Below, one piece after another: positions 7,464 to 13,792 of a DNA stretch of 23,763 bases. Made by a program: the position numbers and the translations under genes. The DNA comes from a virus: the IMG/VR virus record IMGVR_UViG_3300034374_007273, positions 1 to 23,763 of that record; one strand, given 5' to 3'. The notes below the pieces were generated by a model. It was not told the origin of the DNA, did not search any database, and saw only the letters and a list, made by a program, of their open reading frames with translations. Position 1 is the stretch's first letter. The number at the start of each line of letters is the position of its first letter.

Positions 7464-7893
7464 ATTGTGTTATTCCTAAACATTAAGATGAACCAAAACA
7501 TTTGGCTCGGTTATTAAAATAATTTTTGATTTGGCCGATCCAAGATCAAAAGAAATTGGTGTTCGTCAAAGTGCGATTGGCCACCCTAGCCCGACGCCAA
7601 AGAGGGATCTAGTCCCCCTCACGCCCAGCAGCCCATTAACGCCCCGAGCCTAGTAGGGCAGTCAGTCAGTTCTATTTGAATTGAAAGCGCTCTAATCGTA
7701 CAACCACGCCTGCCTTGCTAAATATAGTATTTGCTGGGCTCTAGGCTGTAAAATTGAAAAAGCTCGGACCGAATGATTGGCTTTCGGACCACAAAAATTT
7801 AAATAAGCTTTATACACCAATGGTTAAGTGCCATTTGATTATTGGCTAACATTGATTAACTTTATTATAAACTATTGATTATTTAGTTACGAA
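7464..7893. ncRNA. 430-nt G+C-rich non-coding stretch, candidate structured RNA
   Basis: No reading frame of useful length exists on either strand. By hand count about 53% of 7561-7740 is G+C, against an obviously A+T-dominated surround. Several stems are visible: 7524-7530 with 7545-7551, continued by TTGG/CCAA; TTGGC 7577-7581 with 7596-7600; GAGGG 7602-7606 with 7616-7620; GCCCAGCA 7623-7630 with 7732-7739; AGCCTAG 7647-7653 with 7741-7747; GGACCGAA 7766-7773 with 7783-7790 (one mismatch). The two long-range pairings cross each other, so a pseudoknot is possible. The strand is not settled; co-transcription with the late block would make it minus. It is not a tRNA or tmRNA as far as I can read. 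A packaging site or genome-end signal beside terL is an alternative. Confidence 0.5.
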
Positions 7894-9177
7894 CTAAAAT
7901 GACCACGACCTATCACGGATAGCTTGCGGTTTATGTTTACCTATTGGATATAAATATTCACATATATATCTTACACCATCAGAAAAGTGTTCAACACCTT
8001 TTGACTTGTCGATAATAGCATTATCCATTCCAGTAGTAAAACCTTCTTTCCAAGTTGTTGTCTCAACCGAGGCAATTGTCCTTGGAGTCTTGTCTTTATT
8101 AAAATATAATCTTGTATTACCTTTAGCATCTTTTAACAATGCATTAACAGCATTAACACTATCAACCAATGGTGGTTGTTTAGATCTTGCTAATACTTTA
8201 AACCCTGCATTTCTTAATATACTAAAATCTGTTGTACCTGTAGCAGCACTGGTTTTCATTGCTCTACCGGAAGCATCAGGATAACATATTATATCTCTAT
8301 TTTTATATCGACCTTTTATAGATCTAATTAATTGATGAGTATCAGCATTGCCATAAAACTCATCCATTGCATGTAATTGGTTACCTCGATGGCACCATAC
8401 AGTTGAAGCCATTATTTTGACGTTAAAGTCAATGCTTATATGTATTGGCTCACCTTCTTCAATTGGCAATAAATTATTTGTTACATGTATATTTCGATTA
8501 AAATTATAAAATACAGCATCACCAGTGTTATTAAAGGTGGCGCAATATTCTTGATTAAAACTTTTTTCATCCATTGTAACCCGAGCAAGTTCAATTTCTT
8601 CTTTCATATCTGGTCTAACATTTTCAGCAGTAAACTGCCAAGACTTCCATAAACCTGATTTATCTTCTTGACCTTTAACCCATAACTTATAAAAGTCATT
8701 GGTTATACCTTTTGGTGTACTTATTACAAATACACTTGCTCTTCGTTGTGGATCTGAAGTCATAGGTAATATAACTTCTGTAAATGCATTTTGTTTAATA
8801 AAGGCAAATTCATCTAACACAATAAATGTAGGTGATGGTGAAATACCTCTTAAACTGTCTGGCCTATCAAACCCTTTTAGGGTAATCTTGGATCCATTAA
8901 TAAATCTTATTTCCAAATCTATTTCTCTTGGATAACCATTTATATGATCTGGGTGAACAAGACTTTTTAATGTTGTCCAAATAGATTCTCTGATCATCGA
9001 AACAGTAGGTCCGATAATTAAAGCTCTTCTACCTGGTTCTTCTAAACAATGGTTATATGCAGCAACGGCTGCCAAATATGATTTACCAACTCTTCGTCCA
9101 GATGCCATTACTTTAAACCTAGCAGGATTTGTTAAAACTTCCTGTTGAAAGTCGAAAAGTTCTATTTTATGATTCAT
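7894..9177 (-). CDS. terL: Terminase large subunit
   Basis: This is the ATPase/nuclease motor that cuts and packages phage DNA. Walker A is at residues 25-33 (ASGRRVGKS), Walker B at about 118-123 (TFIVLDEF with Asp122/Glu123), and the coupling motif is VISTP at 151-155. The RNase H-like nuclease half shows acidic Asp250 (SIDFNV) and Asp301 (YPDASG), with a third acid likely in HFSDGVRY near residue 400. The length of 427 aa is typical. It lies between the lysozyme gene (51 nt upstream) and the 430-nt non-coding stretch. Confidence 0.93.
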   Translation of the reverse strand: MNHKIELFDFQQEVLTNPARFKVMASGRRVGKSYLAAVAAYNHCLEEPGRRALIIGPTVSMIRESIWTTLKSLVHPDHINGYPREIDLEIRFINGSKITLKGFDRPDSLRGISPSPTFIVLDEFAFIKQNAFTEVILPMTSDPQRRASVFVISTPKGITNDFYKLWVKGQEDKSGLWKSWQFTAENVRPDMKEEIELARVTMDEKSFNQEYCATFNNTGDAVFYNFNRNIHVTNNLLPIEEGEPIHISIDFNVKIMASTVWCHRGNQLHAMDEFYGNADTHQLIRSIKGRYKNRDIICYPDASGRAMKTSAATGTTDFSILRNAGFKVLARSKQPPLVDSVNAVNALLKDAKGNTRLYFNKDKTPRTIASVETTTWKEGFTTGMDNAIIDKSKGVEHFSDGVRYICEYLYPIGKHKPQAIRDRSWSF

Positions 9178-9227
9178 ATTTATTTACTATATTTAGAATA
9201 TATATCCAAAGATTTGTTGAAATGCTT

Positions 9228-9683
9228 TCAGCTAGCCTCGTCTAAAACTATTTGTTTTAATCTTTCGGCTCTTGGGCCAACTTGTGTTGCCCATCGGCTA
9301 TCCATCATTTCAATAGCGGCTTCAATCCATTGTTCATCATTTATTGCATCAATAAACTTTTTAAATTTAGATAGTCTTGGTGCACCTAAATTAAAACACA
9401 TATTAACAAGAACCACCTGGATATTATCAGGCTTATTAATTAAGTCTGGAAATACCTTTTGTGTTTCTCTAATAAATTTTTGAACATCAGTTTTAAATAC
9501 TTCATTTACTCTTTCTTCAGATACTTTTGTACCAACAGGCCAACCATATTCTGGATCCTTATCAGTAATTAAATGACCTATACCAAAAGTGGCATAACCC
9601 AAATGATCTTCATAAATTTCGTATTTAACACCTTCATCAATTTTTAATTGGTCTTTTAATTTTTCTATAAGATTGTTATTCAT
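9228..9683 (-). CDS. T4-type lysozyme (endolysin, glycoside hydrolase family 24)
   Basis: The product cleaves peptidoglycan glycan strands at lysis. With the ATG at 9683 the protein has 151 residues and places the catalytic triad as in T4 lysozyme: Glu17 (KIDEG), Asp26 (YED) and Thr32 (ATFGIGH), with spacings 9 and 6 identical to E11/D20/T26. A helical C-terminal lobe with SRWATQVGPRAERLKQ follows, as in T4. I prefer this ATG over a TTG 30 nt upstream because it overlaps the preceding stop by 8 nt, in line with the tight packing here. There is no signal peptide, so a holin is needed; the membrane genes at 5354-5849 are the best candidates. Confidence 0.9.
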   Translation of the reverse strand: MNNNLIEKLKDQLKIDEGVKYEIYEDHLGYATFGIGHLITDKDPEYGWPVGTKVSEERVNEVFKTDVQKFIRETQKVFPDLINKPDNIQVVLVNMCFNLGAPRLSKFKKFIDAINDEQWIEAAIEMMDSRWATQVGPRAERLKQIVLDEAS

Positions 9684-10020
9684 TTTCTTTCTTATTGTAT
9701 TTATTATCTTCAAAAGTTAATTTAAATCTAGGTAAGTCCTTCATGTGCTCTTTTCTAACTCTTACGTTTAACATGCTATTCACACACCAAGAGGAATCCA
9801 ATCGGGATAATTGTAAAAGAAGCTCAAAAAGTTTAGCCGTTGCTTTACTTTTAGAAGTAAAAACAATGTCTTTATGACTTACCAGCTTATCTTTGATCGT
9901 ATTTGATCCAAAATAAGAAGCTAATGCTGTTCCGTATTTACCGGTAAAACCAATATAATATGATCCGTCGGTATAGTATGTGATGTATACCTTATAAACT
10001 TTCTCAGTCAGTTTCGTCAT
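9676..10020 (-). CDS. GIY-YIG-like nuclease domain protein
   Basis: This 114-residue protein opens VYKVYITYYTDGSYYIGFTG, which fits the two-strand GIY...YIG core, followed by YFGSNTIKDKL, similar to the Y-x-G-S-G-x-x-I segment of phage GIY-YIG endonucleases. A Glu in AKLFELLLQ could be the metal-binding Glu. The usual catalytic Arg is not evident, so it may be degenerate or inactive. It overlaps terS by 17 nt and the lysozyme gene by 8 nt, so it sits inside the terminase module rather than as a free-standing insertion. A packaging-linked nuclease, by analogy with HNH proteins next to some terminases, is inferred. Confidence 0.55.
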   Translation of the reverse strand: MTKLTEKVYKVYITYYTDGSYYIGFTGKYGTALASYFGSNTIKDKLVSHKDIVFTSKSKATAKLFELLLQLSRLDSSWCVNSMLNVRVRKEHMKDLPRFKLTFEDNKYNKKENE

Positions 10021-10390
10021 CAGTATTTGCGCCTTGATCTATAACAGCTTCGCTATTTGTTAATTCTATTTGTTGAACGGGTTTAACCGTTGGTTCGCTT
10101 TTTTGCACTATCGTTAAAATTGGCACGTTTGCCTGTTGCAATGAAGCCTGACCAACCGGTTGTTTTTGATACCCATATTCTAATAACTTTTCAGCTATTC
10201 GAACTCGTAAATTTTGTGACCTAAAATCATCCTTGCCTTTAAGCTTAGATAATTCTTTAACTAATATATTAATAGGATCTATACCTAATTTTTTTAGTTT
10301 TTCTATACTTGATTTATCTATGGTACTTTTTTCTATTGTGCTTTTTGGAGGCCTACCAGCCCCAGGCCTAGCCCCGCCCTTTCCAGCCAT
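10004..10390 (-). CDS. terS: Probable terminase small subunit
   Basis: The product of 128 residues probably recognises phage DNA for packaging. It opens MAGKGGARPGAGRPPKS, an AT-hook-like basic segment typical of terminase small subunits of many podo- and siphoviruses. A helical middle follows (EKLKKLGIDPINILVKELSK, then RVRIAEKLLEYGY), then a Gln/Thr-rich, acidic C-terminus ending DDETD. I used the ATG at 10390; the upstream TTG at 10408 would add six residues. It is the first gene of the late minus block, about 100 nt downstream of the nearer promoter-like site. Confidence 0.75.
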   Translation of the reverse strand: MAGKGGARPGAGRPPKSTIEKSTIDKSSIEKLKKLGIDPINILVKELSKLKGKDDFRSQNLRVRIAEKLLEYGYQKQPVGQASLQQANVPILTIVQKSEPTVKPVQQIELTNSEAVIDQGANTDDETD

Positions 10391-10486
10391 AATTATACCG
10401 CCTATCAAGTTAAAGTTATTTTCTATTGTTAATGTTTGTTAATATATAAGTTAACACAAAGTACCACAAATAATGTGGCTCTGTTG

Positions 10487-10508
10487 TCTGTAAGGTATAG
10501 AATTTGAA
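10487..10508 (-). promoter_or_regulatory. Phage RNA polymerase promoter, AC class (late)
   Basis: The minus strand reads TCTATACCTTACAGA at the downstream end, preceded by TTCAAAT. It is one of six copies of TCTAT-RY-CTTACAGA in the window and the nearest to terS. Its direction, by the orientation rule that holds for all six, is leftward into the late block. Recognition by the phage polymerase is inferred. Confidence 0.75.
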
Positions 10509-10551
10509 TCTTTTGTTGCCTTTGGCATAAATTGGGCCTTATAGCTTATTA

Positions 10552-10645
10552 GGCTTATATAAGCTTATATAACTTATTTATATATTTATTTATATATTAT
10601 AAGGCTTAATAGGCCTAAGGCTTATATAAGCTTATATAAGCCTTA
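10552..10645. repeat. AT-rich direct repeat and 30-bp perfect palindrome ahead of the late block
   Basis: The 20-mer ggcttatataagcttatata occurs at 10552-10571 and again at 10619-10638. The second copy lies inside a perfect 30-bp palindrome, 10616-10645, centred on AAGCTT. Between the copies is almost pure A/T. The block lies between the two late-side promoters (10659-10680 and 10487-10508), downstream of bS21. A related ataagcttatata occurs at 18547-18559, beside the other promoters. It could be a terminator or RNA-processing hairpin, a protein site or an origin element. Confidence 0.7.
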
Positions 10646-10658
10646 AGCTTTAGCGTTT

Positions 10659-10680
10659 TCTGTAAGACATAGAATTTGAA
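10659..10680 (-). promoter_or_regulatory. Phage RNA polymerase promoter, GT class (late)
   Basis: The minus strand reads TCTATGTCTTACAGA, preceded by TTCAAAT exactly as in the 10487 site. It lies 13 nt beyond the bS21 stop and fires leftward through the palindromic repeat into the late block. Assigned from the six-copy, direction-consistent set. Confidence 0.75.
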
Positions 10681-10693
10681 ACAGCCTTATAAA

Positions 10694-10927
10694 TTATAAG
10701 TTCTGTTCTCTTTTCTTTTTAGCTTTATAAAGGTTTAATCTACCTTCTTTTGCTTTTCTTACTCTTATTTCAGATGGTTTTTCATATCTTTGCTTTTCAC
10801 GGTATGTTTTCATTATACCTAATTTGCTAGATTTGTTTTTCATCTTACGAAGTGCTTTTTCAAGGTTACCGTCTTTTAAAATAACTAAAAAATTACCTCG
10901 TTTTTGTGGTTTGTTTATTATAACAAT
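10694..10927 (-). CDS. rpsU: Phage-encoded ribosomal protein bS21, non-standard start
   Basis: The frame encodes up to 77 residues. GNLEKALRKMKNKSSKLGIM then KTYREKQRYEKPSEIRVRKA matches bS21 along its length (compare the family's LEKALRRFKR, then REFYEKPSxKRKRK). bS21 sits at the platform of the 30S subunit near the anti-Shine-Dalgarno, and phage copies are thought to alter translation. An in-frame TAA lies just upstream, and no ATG, GTG or TTG exists before the conserved part; the first ATG falls inside it. ATT at 10925-10927, 5 nt after GAGG in AGAGAGGGGG, is the best start. The tiny gene upstream ends 10 nt before. A +1 slip at that gene's TTT-TAG-A is an alternative. Confidence 0.8.
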   Translation of the reverse strand: MVIINKPQKRGNFLVILKDGNLEKALRKMKNKSSKLGIMKTYREKQRYEKPSEIRVRKAKEGRLNLYKAKKKREQNL

Positions 10928-10937
10928 TACCCCCTCT

Positions 10938-11084
10938 CTAAAATATTATATTGATTAAAACACAGGAAATAAAACCTACACTAAACCAGCTTACTTCCTT
11001 TTTATTGGTGGAACAAAACCAATATAATTTATCTATTCCTTCTCCAATTGTTTCCAATATTGGATATATGTATTTATCAAACAT
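10938..11084 (-). CDS. Tiny membrane protein between RNA polymerase and bS21, 48 aa
   Basis: The ATG at 11084 has an excellent ribosome site (AAGGAG, 6 nt spacing) that lies across the end of the RNA polymerase gene. The 48 residues begin MFDKYIYPILETIGEGIDKL and end with a hydrophobic span (VSWFSVGFISCVLINIIF). Its TAG is followed at once by the AGAGAGGGGG ribosome site of bS21, so the two are probably translated together. Family not recognised. Confidence 0.6.
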   Translation of the reverse strand: MFDKYIYPILETIGEGIDKLYWFCSTNKKEVSWFSVGFISCVLINIIF

Positions 11085-11093
11085 TATTTCTCC

Positions 11094-13382
11094 TTATGCA
11101 AAGGCAAATTCAGATTGCAATATTTCACTGCTGTCTAAATTACCACGTTTAATCATAGGTACTAAATTACCAGTTTCATTCAATATATGCTGAAGTGGAT
11201 CCTGGTCTATGATATATTTAAATTGTTCTCTGATACATTTTTGCATTTCAACCACATTACAAGCATGTGAACCATAACTATCATGTGCTGAAACTATATC
11301 AAAGTTACATTTATCAATTACAAGCATTAAATGTAATGAGTCCAAATTATGAATTGTATTAGGACTTATTCCAGCCTTAGCCTTACTAATATTTTGTACG
11401 GCTAATTCTGTTTTAATAATTAACTCTAATTGATAATCCCATTTATATGATTTATCTGCATTTTGTACATATAAACCATCATGAACAAATACAATACCAC
11501 GTTTATATTTGACATATTTTTGTGTAAATGGAAAATTGCTAATTAATGTTTTATGAGAATATTGTTTACCAGTATCCTTCATATATTTTTCGCAATTATC
11601 CTTAAACAATTTCATGGTTGCTGAAACCATAGGAAATTCTTGTTCAATTGTTAAATAAACAAGAGCGCCTAAAGCCCTAGCAGCCGAATGTTGTTTATTA
11701 CTCAAATATACATTATCTATATCTCTAGTATCCTGTATAATTTGCTCACCCATTCCTTGCTTGGTTGCACTATAACCATAAGTCATAACATTCCGTTTAA
11801 CAATTTTTCTCCATTCTTTAACGGTAAATTTAGACTTATCCCAATAAATGATGTCAGTTAATTTAAGTTCCTTTTTATATCTTCTCTGATACCATTTAAT
11901 TAGTTTTTTATATAGCTCAGATTTTTTATCATTATTTAATTCAGCAATTCTAAACCTATTTCTAAGTTTTTCTATGCCTTTAAAATATAAATTATAATAA
12001 TCTAAAGCTACATCATCTGCTTTTTCTGCTTCTTTATGCATTTTATCCACAACAGAAACTGCTACATGTGAATACATATCACCTGGTTTATTATCTATTG
12101 TAGGTTTTACATTAACTAAATGTGCATGGTTTTCATCTTTGGCTAAACTAAATAACCACTGTAAACCATTATTAGATCCATCTCTATAACAAATGGTATG
12201 TGATACAAAATCTTCAACATTACCCATTGCTACAAAATGTTCATCTAATTTAGCTAATTCCATAACCGCTGATAAAAATTGAAAAGGCTCTTCTGCTTCC
12301 ATCCAACCTTTAGCATTATATGGATCCTTACCCATCCTAACAAAGTTATAATATTCTTTTTCAACAAATTTAACTTTTTCATTATGTGGTAATTTATCTT
12401 CACCAAACATATTAGCTATATGATGATAAAATTGGTTTAATCCAGTTTTACCTAATGGTTTTCCTTCAGCAAATGAAAGCATACCTTTAGCATTATCTGA
12501 GTTAAGTTCATTTAAATAAGCTGATAATGGATACAATCTACCACGGTTATCTGCTTGATATTGTTGGTAAAATACCTTTCCAACAAACGGCTTAGCTGCA
12601 TTTAAAACTTGCTCAGCTTCTCTTTTCTTAGCCAATGCTCTTTCTCTTGAAATTGTTTTAACTGAATTATGTTCAAAACAATTTTCATTATTTTTTAATG
12701 CCCATTCATAAACCTTAAAAATTTCAGGTTTTACATAATAAGCTATTGATTGCTTTTTATTTACTGCATTTAATACAATAGGTGTATTATATTCATTAAT
12801 TTGTGCTAATGTATCTTGATTAACATTTTTAATTAATTTAATTTCTTCACCATTGTCTATTTTTACTGTACCAAACTTCCAATCTGGAGCCCGGGATAAT
12901 AAAGGTTTATAAGGATCTGAAACTTCAGAAAACTCTTTTACTAATTTTCTAAGATCATTTCTATTTTTACCAGCATAAACTTTATAAACAGTTTTAACTT
13001 TATTATGTTGATAATATTCTCTAATTAATTTTACAACCACCATAAATAGTGTGCTATATGAATTAATTATAAATATTCCTAATTTTAACGATATTGATGA
13101 TTTTTTATTTATATTATAAAATGCTAATATTCTATCACCAATAGCAATTGCTAATTGAGTTAGGTTTTGTCCTTCAGATACACCAGTTGCTATCATTGAA
13201 TGAGACAATTGTATTGCAATATTAAAATCAATTTTGTGATTATTAATTAATGTAATAACATCTGGTTTTCTATTGCTGTTAGTTTTATTTGACAATTTAT
13301 CAAACAACATCTCCATTTGTGTTCTTATCTTTATTCCTATCGGTCCTAGTGTTTCTAAATTGTTCAATTGTTCGTTTAACAT
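11094..13382 (-). CDS. Single-subunit (T7-like) DNA-directed RNA polymerase
   Basis: This 762-residue polymerase transcribes phage genes from its own promoters. Motifs match T7 RNAP: the WRGR-like YQADNRGRLYPLSAYL at about 275-290, motif A with Asp401 (RDGSNNGLQ), motif B Lys529 to Tyr537 (KRNVMTYGY, equal to T7 K631-Y639), and motif C with Asp701 (AHDSYG). The segment KAGISPNTIHNLDSLHL precedes motif C as in T7. It is about 120 residues shorter than T7 RNAP, mostly at the N-terminus, but has about 34 extra residues between motifs A and B. The start at 13382 has a strong AGGAGG 7 nt upstream. It lies late in the second minus block, so host polymerase or read-through must express it first. Confidence 0.95.
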   Translation of the reverse strand: MLNEQLNNLETLGPIGIKIRTQMEMLFDKLSNKTNSNRKPDVITLINNHKIDFNIAIQLSHSMIATGVSEGQNLTQLAIAIGDRILAFYNINKKSSISLKLGIFIINSYSTLFMVVVKLIREYYQHNKVKTVYKVYAGKNRNDLRKLVKEFSEVSDPYKPLLSRAPDWKFGTVKIDNGEEIKLIKNVNQDTLAQINEYNTPIVLNAVNKKQSIAYYVKPEIFKVYEWALKNNENCFEHNSVKTISRERALAKKREAEQVLNAAKPFVGKVFYQQYQADNRGRLYPLSAYLNELNSDNAKGMLSFAEGKPLGKTGLNQFYHHIANMFGEDKLPHNEKVKFVEKEYYNFVRMGKDPYNAKGWMEAEEPFQFLSAVMELAKLDEHFVAMGNVEDFVSHTICYRDGSNNGLQWLFSLAKDENHAHLVNVKPTIDNKPGDMYSHVAVSVVDKMHKEAEKADDVALDYYNLYFKGIEKLRNRFRIAELNNDKKSELYKKLIKWYQRRYKKELKLTDIIYWDKSKFTVKEWRKIVKRNVMTYGYSATKQGMGEQIIQDTRDIDNVYLSNKQHSAARALGALVYLTIEQEFPMVSATMKLFKDNCEKYMKDTGKQYSHKTLISNFPFTQKYVKYKRGIVFVHDGLYVQNADKSYKWDYQLELIIKTELAVQNISKAKAGISPNTIHNLDSLHLMLVIDKCNFDIVSAHDSYGSHACNVVEMQKCIREQFKYIIDQDPLQHILNETGNLVPMIKRGNLDSSEILQSEFAFA

Positions 13383-13587
13383 GCTTTTTCCTCCTGTTTA
13401 TTCTTAACAATTCATTTTCTATTTTGATAATTTCATCTCCATAAATTTCGGTCAATGCCTTCATAGCTTTAATTTGATCTTGGCATTTAATTTTATCTTT
13501 TATTAATCTTTTTTGCTTTGTTAACAAAGACCGTAATTTATTTTCACCTGTATTATCTATTATTAATTTTAGATGTGATTTTATCAT
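13300..13587 (-). CDS. Hypothetical basic coiled-coil protein, 95 aa
   Basis: The product is highly charged and helical (TKQKRLIKDKIKCQDQIKAM, then ENELLRINRRKK), with no membrane segment, and ends in a polar tail (TDRNKDKNTNGDVV). Its last 27 codons overlap the start of the RNA polymerase gene by 83 nt, and its first codons overlap the upstream membrane gene by 35 nt. The tail region may be open only by chance, but there is no earlier stop. Family unknown. Confidence 0.55.
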   Translation of the reverse strand: MIKSHLKLIIDNTGENKLRSLLTKQKRLIKDKIKCQDQIKAMKALTEIYGDEIIKIENELLRINRRKKHVKRTIEQFRNTRTDRNKDKNTNGDVV

Positions 13588-13792
13588 ATTTTAAATCCAT
13601 TTGATCAATGCCTTCATTCAAATGGTCTATATCTTCCATTATATCTTGGAAGCCTTTGTTTATAATAACACCTATTTGTATTTGATCAAATTGGATCCTA
13701 TTTATCCTTTTATTTAATTCTTGATTAAAGATAAATAGAACCACAATTGAAAAAACTAAAACAAATAGTAACCAAGTTGGTATTTCTATCAT
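13553..13792 (-). CDS. Membrane-anchored coiled-coil protein, 79 aa
   Basis: The product opens MIEIPTWLLFVLVFSIVVLF, one clear membrane span, followed by about 55 helical polar residues with hydrophobic heptad positions (IGVIINKGFQDIMEDIDHLN). Its ATG overlaps the stop of the ABC/GNAT gene by one base (TAATG). The layout resembles the 62-aa gene at 5354-5542 and small spanin-like or membrane-tethering proteins. Position in the block with the polymerase argues against a lysis role. Function unknown. Confidence 0.65.
   Translation of the reverse strand: MIEIPTWLLFVLVFSIVVLFIFNQELNKRINRIQFDQIQIGVIINKGFQDIMEDIDHLNEGIDQMDLKYDKITSKINNR

Noticed and set aside
7480-7890. tRNA, tmRNA or group I intron in the G+C-rich island
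   Set aside because: No cloverleaf with a proper T arm, no tmRNA-type 3' end and no matched intron core elements could be read; a GACTAGA-like string is just part of a local hairpin.
5359-9483. Plus-strand frames opposite portal, terL and lysozyme genes
   Set aside because: They lie antisense to recognisable genes, lack ribosome sites and have low-complexity hydrophobic composition typical of reversed AT-rich coding sequence.
10552-10645. CRISPR array
   Set aside because: Only two repeat copies, no regular spacers and no cas genes; the repeats are palindromic AT-rich control elements.
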